Below, in pieces: positions 37,278 through 46,681 of a stretch of 64,000 nucleotides of DNA; the first letter of the stretch is position 1; the number at the start of each line of letters is the position of its first letter. This DNA comes from Microbacterium sp. LWO14-1.2. GTDB lineage: Bacteria > Actinomycetota > Actinomycetes > Actinomycetales > Microbacteriaceae. The notes beneath the pieces are model-generated. The model was given only the letters and a program-made list of their open reading frames with translations. It did no database searches and was not told where the DNA came from. The stretch covers positions 1,364,001-1,428,000 of the forward strand of contig NZ_CP151633.1 of the NCBI RefSeq assembly GCF_038397715.1. Reading direction: 5' to 3'. Position numbers and translations under genes: made by a program.

Positions 37278-37874
37278 CTAGGACCCGCCGAACTCCTGCC
37301 ATGGCTCTGTCGATTCGCTGTAAACGGCTCTCGAGGCAGGGACGATAGCGAGCGAGAGGCCGAATGCCGCGAGGACGAGAGACAACGAGTCGAAGACCTC
37401 GGCATCCTCGCGAACGAATTTGCGCAAGTCTACAATTCCCAGTGGCGAGCCAGAGGCGAGTACTTCGTTGTTCGCGGTCGCACGACGCTCCAGCATCTCA
37501 AGACGGTGATCCAGCGGGGTCGAACCATGAAACCTCCCACTTCCGTCCCAATCAGACGGCGGACGGCTTCCGGTCTTGGACCGCTCGAAGAGCGAGCAAC
37601 GAACCCTTGATGCCCAAGGCTCCGGGACATTCTCGATGCCCAAAGACCAAAGAAACTCTCGGTCCCCGGTGTGCTTTAGGTCTATAGAAATGATGTCTTC
37701 CGGGAAAATACCCTCTGCTGCAACAGCTCCGGAGAACTCAAGATCCCATGTATCGCTCTGTAATTCGCTAGTCGCAACGCGTATTGCTCTCACGTACAAC
37801 CCAGCAGATGGACCCGAACGACAAAACCCGATCAACTCCGATCTGCCGCTCAGCATATTTTCGTTTAGATTCAT
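37278..37874 (-). CDS. Immunity protein candidate for the large Rhs toxin
   Basis: A 198-residue protein starting MNLNENMLSGRSELIGFCRS four bases after the Rhs stop, the usual place of an rhsI immunity gene. It looks soluble at first (SDTWDLEFSGAVAAEGIFPE) and has one hydrophobic helix near the C-terminus (SLVLAAFGLSLAIVPA), so it may sit at the membrane. No family is recognised. GC content falls clearly below that of the flanks. Its last codons run into the orphan Rhs remnant, showing that the cassettes abut directly. Confidence 0.65.
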   Translation of the reverse strand: MNLNENMLSGRSELIGFCRSGPSAGLYVRAIRVATSELQSDTWDLEFSGAVAAEGIFPEDIISIDLKHTGDREFLWSLGIENVPEPWASRVRCSLFERSKTGSRPPSDWDGSGRFHGSTPLDHRLEMLERRATANNEVLASGSPLGIVDLRKFVREDAEVFDSLSLVLAAFGLSLAIVPASRAVYSESTEPWQEFGGS

Positions 37875-37878
37875 CTGA

Positions 37879-40800
37879 TTACTCCGCCCATAGGTGAAGG
37901 GAGGGACGCTTGCCTCTCGTGCCGAGATTGATCTTCGTACGACCGCCAGCTTGAGGATGCCATCGAGCAGTATTTCCGTTTCGACCCGAAAGCATGTAGC
38001 CAGCGTGCGATGTTGTGCTGCGACTGGGGCTCCGACCGACCCACTTGTTGGTCGCGCGCACCGCCGCCCTGACGCTAGTGCTTTGAAACCCGGGGCTCTT
38101 CCCAGCGCGTTGGACAACTCGCGCCATCTGAATGAGCTTCGACGCCTCCCGCTCCACACTGATCGCAGTCTTGATTATCCTAGGCGCGCTGATCAACAGA
38201 CGAGCGCCCAGGGTGACGCCCTTGATGGCGAGCCCCGCCGCGGTACCAACTCCCGGAATAAACATAATCGCCGTGGACACGACATCGAGAGCGAAGAGCC
38301 AATCGAATTCGCCGCTCAAGTCGCTGCTGTTGATGGGGTCGGTGGGCCAGACGTAGTCGTTGTCGACGCCGCCCTCGATGGGGTCGACTTGGAGGAAGCG
38401 TCCGAGGGTGGGGACATACAGCCGCACCCCCATCTCGACCACGAGCGTTGAACCCGCAGACTCTGCCGGCTTGAGAGCGCCTTGGTGCCAGAGGGTGTTG
38501 CCGGCGACCTGGTTCGTGTCATCCGCCGCGGTCGTGCCGATCGCGAACGTGGTCGGGTCGACGGACTGCCCGAACGGATCCCACAACAACAACGCACCGT
38601 TCGTACCGCCCGCGCGGGTGATCAATCCGTGGCCACCCAGCCCGGGGAAGGACCACGTAGCCGTCCCGGCCTGGTTCGTCCAGGACACCCCACCCGGGAG
38701 TCCGATGCTGCGGGTGAGGTCCGTGCCGGTCTTCTGCCCCCACGCCGCATCCCCACCCGCCGCGAACAGGTACTTCACCGTGGATGCCGGAGCGGCACCT
38801 GCGGGGTTGGTGGTGCGGGACACGATCCTCCCCGTCGCATCCCGCACGATCGCCACGGTCATGCCGTCGTCGTACGTAGTTCCCACATGCCGGTTCGCCG
38901 CGTCATAGCTGAACTGCATATCCGCGAGACGGGTCGTGTTCCCCCGCCCGTCGTACACGATCTCAGATGCCGCAACCCCGTCGGTCACACTCGACGCCCC
39001 CGGGATCGCGCCCGTCACCGTCGAGGAGAGGAGTCTGTCAGCCCAGTCGTAGCAGTACGCCGTCGACGTCGTCACCGGTGCCCGCCCGGGAGCCGTCCAC
39101 ACGTCCGTCAGCCCCGTCCGGTTCCCCGACGCACCCGCGGACGTGTTCGGACCACACCCACCCGACGAGCCGAACGCATAGGTGAGCTCGTGCCCGGGGA
39201 TCTTCGCCGTCACCAACCGGCCGGCCGCGTCATACCCGTACGTCGACGAATACGACACCGACCCCGACGCCGACGTCTGCTGCACCACCCGCCCCGACTG
39301 CGACCGGACCACACTGTCAGTGACGGTCTGCCCGCCCACCGACCATTTCTGCGACACGACCCGCTCCGCCTTGTCACGCCCGACCTGAGTCAGCGCCGAC
39401 CCGTCCGGGTAAGTGACCTGCGCCAATCGTTGGAGCGCGTCATACGTCACGCCCGCGAGCTGGGTCCCGTCGACGGTGACCGTGAGGACCTTCCCGTCCG
39501 CGTCGTACGTGTACGCCGTCACCGACGCCACCCCACCCGCCGGAGTCGTGGAGATCTGCGACACCCGCCCCGAGACCGGGTCATACGTCGGGGTCGTGAC
39601 CGTGCCCCACACGTCCGTGTAACTCACCGTCCGCCCCAACAGGTCGGTCTGGGTGGTGATCGTCGAATCGTTCGGCGACCCTGCGACGGTGACGCCGGTC
39701 GTCGCATACGTGTACCCGCCACCGACGGGACGCACCATCTGGTCGGTGGTCGACGAGATCGTGTTCGTGCCCGTCGGACCGACAACCGTCGACGAGTAGA
39801 CCGATCCGCGCGCGTTGTAGGCGGTGCACGACCAGTCCGCATCCGCCGACGTCTTCGTGGCCACCGTGCGACCCCACGCGTCATACGCGAACGATGTCGT
39901 GATCGCCGACCCCGCCGCCGGCGTCGGACCCGTGGTCGACTTCACCAACCCCGCCTGCTTCGTCCCCGCGGGAATCCCGCACACCGCCGGCGCGTTCTCG
40001 AGATCCCCGTAGTACGCCGATGTCGTCTGCGCGGACGCCGGAGCACCCACCACCGTCGCCCCCGGGAGAGCCCGGGTGAGACGCCGCAACCAGCCCGACC
40101 CACCCGGCTGCTCGTACGTCGTCGCCGTCTTCAACGCCAACCCATCCGGATCCACCGTGGATGCTGTCGCCTGCCCCAACCACGGATGCTGATACGTCAT
40201 CGTCGCGGTCGTCGTCGGCGCCACTGCCCCCGACACGGCCGTCGAGTCATCCGCCGTCGTCTTCGTCACCAACCCGTAGTCCGGGCGCAAAGCGCTCCCG
40301 GGAACCACCGACGCGGTCGTGCCCGACGACGGGGTACGCCACTTCAGCTGCAGGGTCGCCGTCGAGCTGTCGTCGCGGTACTCCACACGGATACGCCGAC
40401 TCTCCCCCGCCGCGACCGTGACCGGCGCACCGACCCGCTCCGCCGACCCGGTCTCCCACTTGTCCACCACGAGCGTGTCACCCACCCACACGCGGGCACC
40501 GTCGTCACTGCTCGTGACGAACGTGTACTGCCCCGCCGCCGGGAACGTGACCAACCCCGTCAGACGCAGCGACCAGTTATCGGCCGGAATGCCCGTGCCC
40601 GGAGACGCCGCACCCCACGCGCGATCCACCGCTCCGTCCGCACCGCCGATGCCGAGGTCGATCAGCGCCGGCTTCCCGGCGAGATGCGGGTTCGCGTAGT
40701 AGGTCGCCTGCAGGCCCTGCAGTCCGTCGTCGTACGTCGTCGCCGTGTGAGCGGGAAGGATGCCGCATCCACTCACCCCGACCGGATTCGACACCGGCCG

Positions 40801-43800
40801 GCCGTTCGCCTGGAAGCACGCCCCCGGAGCGGGACCATACGTGTCCGTTGCACGATCCGTCGCCGGGTCGTACACCGTCGTCGACTTCATGCCCAGCGAG
40901 TTCGTCGCCGACAGCACCAGGTCCTTCGTCGGATGCCACTCCTGCGTCGCCGTGACACCAAGGGGGCTCGTCGCCGACGTCTGCCGCCACACCGCGTCGT
41001 ACGCGACCGTGCTCGTCGAATTCGGCACACCCTTCACAGACACGGCGCTCGTTCGCGCCGCGAGGTCGTAGGCGTAGGTCTTGGTCATGCCCGGTGTCGG
41101 TCCACCGTCGGGGGAAGGGAGATCGATGGAGGAGACGCGGCCGTCCGTCCGCCAGATGTTGACGTACGGCGGGTCGTAGTCGCTGACTACCGGCTGCGCG
41201 AGGAGGTAGTCGTTCGCGGTCGAGTCCAGGATCGAATGCATGACCCCGTCGCGGTAGCCGAAAACGGTACGCTCTCCGCCCGGGTCCTCGATGATCCAGA
41301 GCTGTCCGCCCGCGTAATAGAGGTTCGTGACCGGTGTGTAATCCGGGGCCAGCTTCGGATACACGATCTGGCAGAGAGAGCCGGCGCGCGCCGGGTAGTA
41401 GTTCGGCGGAAGCGTCGGACACACGGTCTGTGCTGCGTCCTGATAGACGAACGACACTTTGCGGTGATAGGTCGCCCCGTCCTTCGACAGCGGGTCGACG
41501 ATCTCCTTCACGGTGCCGTCGCCGTTGTAGATCAAGATCGGGGCGGCCGGCTTCTGACCGTCCGCGACCGACGTGGCCGACTCGACGCTGCCGTTCGCCG
41601 CGAACTGATAGACGGTGCCGCCCTCATCGGCGAAGACCACGCGGCCCGCGGCGTCGAGCGACACGACGCCGTACTCCCCGACCGGGGGCGTGTACCCGCC
41701 GGTCGAGGTGCGGGTGTACGTGTGGGCACCGCCGGTGACGTCGGTCAGCACGATCGCCTGCGGCTCGATCGTCGCCTTCGCCCATGCCGACGCATCGCCG
41801 GCGATAGGCGTGGATGCCGTCCATCCCTCGCGCATCGTCGTGCGCTGGGTCGTGAACCACGACGCCGGCACGATCACTGGACCGTCGGGATCGGCGAGAT
41901 CGTCAGCCCACAGCTCGACATACGCTCCCGCTGATGCCTGGTAGTAGTCCAGCTGGATCGGCACCTCCTGGGTGGAGAGGTTCTGGTTGCCCGACCACTC
42001 GATTCCGGTCTCGCCGTTGGCCCACTTGTCGAGGATCGTCGCGCTGTTGACCCGCAGCTTCACACCGTCGTCGTGCCGCACCCCGAACCGCCACTGCGAC
42101 GACGCATGCGGCACACGGACGAACCCGTTCCACTGCGCCATGAAGTTCTCGCGGGTGAGCGCCGGGCCGGGCGACTCGGTCGACCAGTCGAACGACAACG
42201 CCGAGTCCGTGCGGACCATGAGTGGCGTCTTGCCTGTGAACGTGTACCCGGCGGGCGCCGTCGGCACGTTCCCGAGAGTGTCTTTGCCGCTGTAGTACGA
42301 GCCGGTGAGACCCATGTTGGAGATCCCCGCGGCGAGGGAGTTGTAACTGAACGACATGCCCATCGGGCCGCCGAGCGTGTTGATCAGCGGGGAGGAGAAC
42401 GACAGGTTCGCGTTACCGTTCGCGAGGTTGACGGTCACCGGGCCGGTCGTGTCGAACGGGGACGGGCCGGATGACCCCAGCCGCATGTCGACCTTGAGGC
42501 GTTTCACCCACGCGGGTGTCGTGTTCTTGCCGATCCCGTCGGTGGGCTGCACGATCCACGAGTAGATGTTCCCGTCACGCAGTGTGCCCGGTGGTACGGT
42601 CCACCGCACCTTGCCATCGGGATCCGCGGCGACCAGGCCCGAGGTGAACACCGCTCCGGACTTCGCGTCCGCGCCGGTCGCGATCTTGAACTCGTACTTC
42701 ACTGTGCCGTTCGCGGGGATGTTGTCGGGATCGGTGACCGCGTCCACCTGCAGGGTCGGAGTGAGCGTCACGATCGTCTCCGGCATCCCCGAGGCATTGC
42801 CCGGGAATGCGCTCGCCTCCGGAGGTGTGGGCGGCACGAGCTGGGTCGACAGCGAACGCACGGACGAGACGATCTCCGTGGACTGGCCGAGCCAGGTGCT
42901 GTGCCCGTCGACGGTCCGCGCGCGCCAGTAGTACGTCGCACCGGGGAGCAGCTTGTTCTCGGGGACCGTCACCTGCTTCGACCCGATCCACCCCGACGAC
43001 CACACCGGGTTCGACATGTCGGCGCTGGCCGAGACCTCGAACGACTGCAGCTGCGTGGGAGAGTACGGCGAGGAGTTCGTGGTCGCCACCGACAGAGTCG
43101 GCGTGATCGACTGCCCCGTCGCACCGTTCGCCGGAGCCACCTGGCTGACCGTGGGATAGTCCCAGTACTCGATGTACATCGCGGTGGCGATCCGCTTGTA
43201 CGTGTACGCCGAGGACTCCCATCCCTGAATGTGCACGGGGATCGCGGACATGTTCGACCCGAAGTAGTTGACCATATGGCGCCCGATCCCCTCGCCCGAC
43301 GTATACGCGTCGCCGTTCGTGAGATAGAAGTCGGCCAGCCAATCACCCCGACAGTTGTAGCAGTCGCCCGTGCCCTTGTTCACCGCCGCGTGATACCCGG
43401 CAGTCGTGCCCGCCCCGGCGTACACCGCATACATCTGCGCGTTGCCGACGAACTTCTTGTACGCGGGCGTGGCATCGAACCACGTGTACGTGCGCCAGAA
43501 CACGTTCTGGTTGTTCTGGCGGGTGTTTCCGATATGAGACTGGTCGATGAACACCGCGCCGTCGGACTTGAACGACCGCTGATGCGGCGGACCCCACTGG
43601 ATCGTCGGGTCGACGTACACGGGGTACGTGCGCTCATCCGACCGCAGCCAGTCACGGTCGACGTCGATGCGGTAGATCCACGACCCGTCGACGTCCTGTT
43701 CGATCGCGACGTCGGCGTTGATGAGCGTGTCCTCGCTCTGTCCCTCCTCGCCCGAGGAGTCCCAGACAACCGGGGTGGGAACGTGCATCACCACGGCGCC

Positions 43801-44664
43801 GCCTGCGTCGCGCAGTTCGAGCACGTCGCGCTCGGCGAGCACCGGCACCAACTCGCCGACGTCCAGGCGCCACGACCATGTCGCCGCCCCCCTTGGCGCC
43901 GACGCGAGGATTAGCGTCTCCTTCACCCCGCCGGGTTCGACCTCGTACTCCAGATCCACACCCGCACGGATATCCGAGAAACGCAGGACGTCCGTCGTCT
44001 CGCCATCCGACGAATCGGACTCGGCGCGGACGCTCGCGGTCCCGTCCAACGAAAACGACACATCGTGGCCGTTGACCTCGACCGACACGGCGTCGCCCGA
44101 ATCCGTCTCGTCTGCGAAAGACGGTGCGAGCGGATGCTGCTCCGCCACCCATCGGTCGCCGTCCTTCACGACCTGGGTGGATATCTCGTTCCAGTCGCCC
44201 TCCGGCGTCAGATAGTTCAGGGGCTCCTCGGACTCCTTGACGACGAACGATCCCTCATCGGTCTCTACCGTTGTCGAGAACTGGTCGCGTTCGACCACCT
44301 CTCCCGCTTCCGCACGTTCGGCGAGCTCCTCGCCATCCGTCTCGACCTTCTCTGCCCGACGCGAGTAGCGAGCGGGGGTCGTCTTCTCCACGACCGCAGG
44401 CTCAGCATCAGCGACGAGCTCGGAGAAATCACCGGTGGGCATCTCCGGGGCGACTTCTTCCGGTGCCGCTGGCTCGCCACCGAGCCGCTCGACGTCGTCC
44501 GCCTGCAGCTCGCCGTTGTCGGGGATATCCCGCGACGCCGGCACCGCCGTGACGGGACTCGCGGTGCTGACCAGCACGTCGGCGACCGCGGCCGCTTCGG
44601 GGGTCACGACGGCGAGGACCGTCGCCAGCGCGCAGGCGAGTACGGCAGCAGAGATACGGCGCAC
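37879..44664 (-). CDS. Secreted Rhs/YD-repeat protein with two PA14 domains and toxin-like tip
   Basis: A 2261-residue protein. The start is a GTG at 44664 with GGAAGGA upstream, giving a signal peptide (VRRISAAVLACALATVLAVV, residues 1-29). An N-terminal region with a TYPVYVDPTI strand is followed by FN3-like parts. Two PA14 domains lie near 785-925 and 1315-1440 (YYSGKDT... and YYANPHL..., each with SSDDG- or HDDG-type loops). YD repeats run from about 1620 to 2105 (YDALQRLAQVTYPDGSALTQ, YDAAGRLV, YDAANRHV). The core ends at GRFLQVDPIEGG and DPINSSDLSG, the usual boundary. The last ~145 residues are unlike the core: a hydrophobic stretch (STAIMFIPGVGTAAGLAIKG), then a basic tail ending GTRGKRPSLHLWAE. 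That tail is a toxin candidate of unknown type. An immunity candidate follows. Confidence 0.87.
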   Translation of the reverse strand: MRRISAAVLACALATVLAVVTPEAAAVADVLVSTASPVTAVPASRDIPDNGELQADDVERLGGEPAAPEEVAPEMPTGDFSELVADAEPAVVEKTTPARYSRRAEKVETDGEELAERAEAGEVVERDQFSTTVETDEGSFVVKESEEPLNYLTPEGDWNEISTQVVKDGDRWVAEQHPLAPSFADETDSGDAVSVEVNGHDVSFSLDGTASVRAESDSSDGETTDVLRFSDIRAGVDLEYEVEPGGVKETLILASAPRGAATWSWRLDVGELVPVLAERDVLELRDAGGAVVMHVPTPVVWDSSGEEGQSEDTLINADVAIEQDVDGSWIYRIDVDRDWLRSDERTYPVYVDPTIQWGPPHQRSFKSDGAVFIDQSHIGNTRQNNQNVFWRTYTWFDATPAYKKFVGNAQMYAVYAGAGTTAGYHAAVNKGTGDCYNCRGDWLADFYLTNGDAYTSGEGIGRHMVNYFGSNMSAIPVHIQGWESSAYTYKRIATAMYIEYWDYPTVSQVAPANGATGQSITPTLSVATTNSSPYSPTQLQSFEVSASADMSNPVWSSGWIGSKQVTVPENKLLPGATYYWRARTVDGHSTWLGQSTEIVSSVRSLSTQLVPPTPPEASAFPGNASGMPETIVTLTPTLQVDAVTDPDNIPANGTVKYEFKIATGADAKSGAVFTSGLVAADPDGKVRWTVPPGTLRDGNIYSWIVQPTDGIGKNTTPAWVKRLKVDMRLGSSGPSPFDTTGPVTVNLANGNANLSFSSPLINTLGGPMGMSFSYNSLAAGISNMGLTGSYYSGKDTLGNVPTAPAGYTFTGKTPLMVRTDSALSFDWSTESPGPALTRENFMAQWNGFVRVPHASSQWRFGVRHDDGVKLRVNSATILDKWANGETGIEWSGNQNLSTQEVPIQLDYYQASAGAYVELWADDLADPDGPVIVPASWFTTQRTTMREGWTASTPIAGDASAWAKATIEPQAIVLTDVTGGAHTYTRTSTGGYTPPVGEYGVVSLDAAGRVVFADEGGTVYQFAANGSVESATSVADGQKPAAPILIYNGDGTVKEIVDPLSKDGATYHRKVSFVYQDAAQTVCPTLPPNYYPARAGSLCQIVYPKLAPDYTPVTNLYYAGGQLWIIEDPGGERTVFGYRDGVMHSILDSTANDYLLAQPVVSDYDPPYVNIWRTDGRVSSIDLPSPDGGPTPGMTKTYAYDLAARTSAVSVKGVPNSTSTVAYDAVWRQTSATSPLGVTATQEWHPTKDLVLSATNSLGMKSTTVYDPATDRATDTYGPAPGACFQANGRPVSNPVGVSGCGILPAHTATTYDDGLQGLQATYYANPHLAGKPALIDLGIGGADGAVDRAWGAASPGTGIPADNWSLRLTGLVTFPAAGQYTFVTSSDDGARVWVGDTLVVDKWETGSAERVGAPVTVAAGESRRIRVEYRDDSSTATLQLKWRTPSSGTTASVVPGSALRPDYGLVTKTTADDSTAVSGAVAPTTTATMTYQHPWLGQATASTVDPDGLALKTATTYEQPGGSGWLRRLTRALPGATVVGAPASAQTTSAYYGDLENAPAVCGIPAGTKQAGLVKSTTGPTPAAGSAITTSFAYDAWGRTVATKTSADADWSCTAYNARGSVYSSTVVGPTGTNTISSTTDQMVRPVGGGYTYATTGVTVAGSPNDSTITTQTDLLGRTVSYTDVWGTVTTPTYDPVSGRVSQISTTPAGGVASVTAYTYDADGKVLTVTVDGTQLAGVTYDALQRLAQVTYPDGSALTQVGRDKAERVVSQKWSVGGQTVTDSVVRSQSGRVVQQTSASGSVSYSSTYGYDAAGRLVTAKIPGHELTYAFGSSGGCGPNTSAGASGNRTGLTDVWTAPGRAPVTTSTAYCYDWADRLLSSTVTGAIPGASSVTDGVAASEIVYDGRGNTTRLADMQFSYDAANRHVGTTYDDGMTVAIVRDATGRIVSRTTNPAGAAPASTVKYLFAAGGDAAWGQKTGTDLTRSIGLPGGVSWTNQAGTATWSFPGLGGHGLITRAGGTNGALLLWDPFGQSVDPTTFAIGTTAADDTNQVAGNTLWHQGALKPAESAGSTLVVEMGVRLYVPTLGRFLQVDPIEGGVDNDYVWPTDPINSSDLSGEFDWLFALDVVSTAIMFIPGVGTAAGLAIKGVTLGARLLISAPRIIKTAISVEREASKLIQMARVVQRAGKSPGFQSTSVRAAVRATNKWVGRSPSRSTTSHAGYMLSGRNGNTARWHPQAGGRTKINLGTRGKRPSLHLWAE

Positions 44665-44823
44665 CGCAGTTCCTTCCGCAGGGGGACCGCGGACGTCATC
44701 GCCACATAGCCAAGGAATAGCGGATGGACAGGTCGCAGTGCGAGACATGTTTCGTCACGAGTGCGTAACGGGCTACGGCACCCCGCAGTATTCCGCGCAG
44801 TCCCGCGCGATCGTGGGCCGAAC

Positions 44824-44837
44824 GTATTCCGGAATAC
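44824..44837. promoter_or_regulatory. Perfect 14-base palindrome in the spacer before rhs
   Basis: GTATTCCGGAATAC is fully self-complementary. It lies in the 188-base gap between the symporter stop (44853) and the Rhs start (44664), about 160 bases upstream of the latter, and could be a dimer binding site for rhs expression. No matching regulator is identified. Confidence 0.35.
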
Positions 44838-44852
44838 CGTCGTAAAGCGGTC

Positions 44853-46310
44853 TCAGCCCCGCTCCGGCGAGTGCACCCGGGCGAGGAAGCGGGCCGTGCG
44901 CGGCGACGGACCCCACGGATCGAGCTGCGACACGACCACCGTGACCGCCGTGGCGAGCGGGATCGTCCACGCGGCGGGCTGTGCCAGATACGGAGCCGCG
45001 ACGCCCACCCCGCCGATGGCGGCGTGCACGAGCAGCGCGAGCCCGGCGGCGAGGCCGCCCGACAGCATCCCGGCGACGGCTCCTCGGGACGTGAGGCCGC
45101 GCCACCAGACGCCGAGCAGCACGACCGGCGACAGCGTCGACGCCGCCACCACGAACACGACGCCGACGCTCGATCCCAGCCCGGCGGGGGCGGTCAGCAG
45201 CGCCACCGTGAGCGGCACGAGCGCGCACAGCACGGCGGAGAGGCGGAAGGATCGGACGGATCCCGAGAACACGTCCTGGCTGATCACCCCGGCGAGCGAC
45301 ACCACGAGCCCGGCGGACGTCGCGAGGAACGCCGCGAAGGCTCCGGCGACGATGAGCGCGGTGAGCAGCTCGCCCGCGATACCGGGGAACACTCGCGAGG
45401 GCAGCAGCAGCACGACCGTGTCGGCGACTCCCGGCACCGCGAGGTCGGGAGCCGCGATGCGCGCGAGCAGCCCCATCGTGCTCGATACGGCGTAGAACGC
45501 GCTCACCATGCCGATCACGATCACCGTCGTCCGTCGCGCAGACACCCCGGTCGGACTCGTGTAGAAACGCACCAGCACGTGCGGCAGTCCCATCGTGCCG
45601 AGCAGGAGCGCCAGGAGCAGGGATGCCGTCTCATAGGCGTCGAACCCCGAGGGGCCCGCCTCCGCGGGGAACACCAGCGCGGGATCGAAGTCGTGCGGAC
45701 CGCCGCTCAGCGCGAACCCGATGCACACCACCGGCACGAGCAGCGCCGTGAGCTTCAGCCAGTACTGGAACGCCTGCACGTAGGTGATCGCCCGCATCCC
45801 GCCCGCCGCCACCGCTGCCGCGACGAGCACGGCGACGAGCACAGCTCCGACCCACTCGGGCACCCCGGCGACGACGAGCAGCGTGATGCCTGCGCCATGC
45901 AGCTGCGGCACGATGTACAGCCAGCCGATCACCAGCACCGCGATGCTCGTGACGCGGCGGGCGGCCGTCGACTCGAGCCGCGCCTCCATGAAGTCCGGGA
46001 TCGTGTACGCGCCGCTGCGACGGAGCGGAGCCGCGACGAACACGAGCACCAGCAGGTAACCGGCCGCGTATCCGATCGGGAACCAGAACCCCCGCGCCCC
46101 ATCGAGCAGCACGAGGCCCGAAAGCCCGAGGAAGGTCCCCGCCGACAGGTATTCGCCGCTGATCGCCGAGGCGTTCCACACCGGACGCACCGTGCGGGAC
46201 GCGACGAAGAAGTCACCGGTCGTCCGCGAGATCCGCAGGCCGTAGACGCCGATCAGCAGCGTCGCGACGACGACGAGCGCGATGCCGACGAGGTCGAGGA
46301 CGGCGTTCAC
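44853..46310 (-). CDS. Sodium:solute symporter (SSS family)
   Basis: A 485-residue transporter with about 13 membrane segments. The SSS signature is seen in DFFVASRTVRPVWNASAISG plus EYLSAGTFLG near the N-terminus and GGMRAITYVQAFQYWLK in the middle, with LPHVLVRFYTSPTGVSARR following. These match the acetate/pyruvate/propionate (ActP/MctC) branch. The start is a GTG at 46310 that overlaps the stop of the small membrane protein (GTGA). Position at the end of a LytS-LytTR-small subunit-SSS run suggests that its expression or cargo is sensed by that pair. The substrate is probably a monocarboxylate (inferred). Confidence 0.9.
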   Translation of the reverse strand: MNAVLDLVGIALVVVATLLIGVYGLRISRTTGDFFVASRTVRPVWNASAISGEYLSAGTFLGLSGLVLLDGARGFWFPIGYAAGYLLVLVFVAAPLRRSGAYTIPDFMEARLESTAARRVTSIAVLVIGWLYIVPQLHGAGITLLVVAGVPEWVGAVLVAVLVAAAVAAGGMRAITYVQAFQYWLKLTALLVPVVCIGFALSGGPHDFDPALVFPAEAGPSGFDAYETASLLLALLLGTMGLPHVLVRFYTSPTGVSARRTTVIVIGMVSAFYAVSSTMGLLARIAAPDLAVPGVADTVVLLLPSRVFPGIAGELLTALIVAGAFAAFLATSAGLVVSLAGVISQDVFSGSVRSFRLSAVLCALVPLTVALLTAPAGLGSSVGVVFVVAASTLSPVVLLGVWWRGLTSRGAVAGMLSGGLAAGLALLVHAAIGGVGVAAPYLAQPAAWTIPLATAVTVVVSQLDPWGPSPRTARFLARVHSPERG

Positions 46311-46681
46311 TCGCGATCCCGCAGCGCACGGAACCGACGTTCGTTGCGCGCCGCCGTGCGCACGTACAGCACCGCGAACACGAGGATGATCGGGTAGAAC
46401 GCGTACGCCTGCAGCAGCCACGACAGCGGCAGCCCCCACACCACCAGCTCGTCGATCTCCGGAATCAGGGCGACGGCGAGGGTCAGCGCGATCACCACGA
46501 GCACGAAGCCGGCGACCGTGCCGAGGGCGAGCCGCAGCTGGCTGCGCATGAGCGCACGGGTGAACACGGCATCCGCTTCATCGACCGGCGAGCCGGGAAG
46601 AGCGATGCCGCGGGTGAGGGGCGTCGCACGCCGGGCGGGTGTCTCGGCCGTGACGCGGACGCGTCTGGGGGTCTCGGTCAC
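46307..46681 (-). CDS. Small membrane subunit (DUF485/DUF4212-like) of the symporter
   Basis: A 124-residue protein with two membrane helices (LGTVAGFVLVVIALTLAVAL and WLLQAYAFYPIILVFAVLYV), a GLPLSWLLQ turn and a basic end. This is the layout of the small partners that precede SSS symporters. The start is a GTG at 46681 overlapping the LytTR stop by 4 bases, and the stop overlaps the symporter start. The N-terminal 45 residues are basic, disordered and Pro/Thr-rich. The exact Pfam family was not confirmed. Confidence 0.75.
   Translation of the reverse strand: MTETPRRVRVTAETPARRATPLTRGIALPGSPVDEADAVFTRALMRSQLRLALGTVAGFVLVVIALTLAVALIPEIDELVVWGLPLSWLLQAYAFYPIILVFAVLYVRTAARNERRFRALRDRE

Noticed and set aside
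37268..37405. N-terminal part of a 203-codon frame leading into the orphan Rhs tip
   Set aside because: These residues are an alternate frame of the immunity gene at 37278-37874; only the remnant and the unique tip downstream have protein-like character.
38482..41934. A long Arg-rich plus-strand frame opposite the rhs gene
   Set aside because: Shadow of the real gene; the minus frame has clear YD repeats and PA14 domains.
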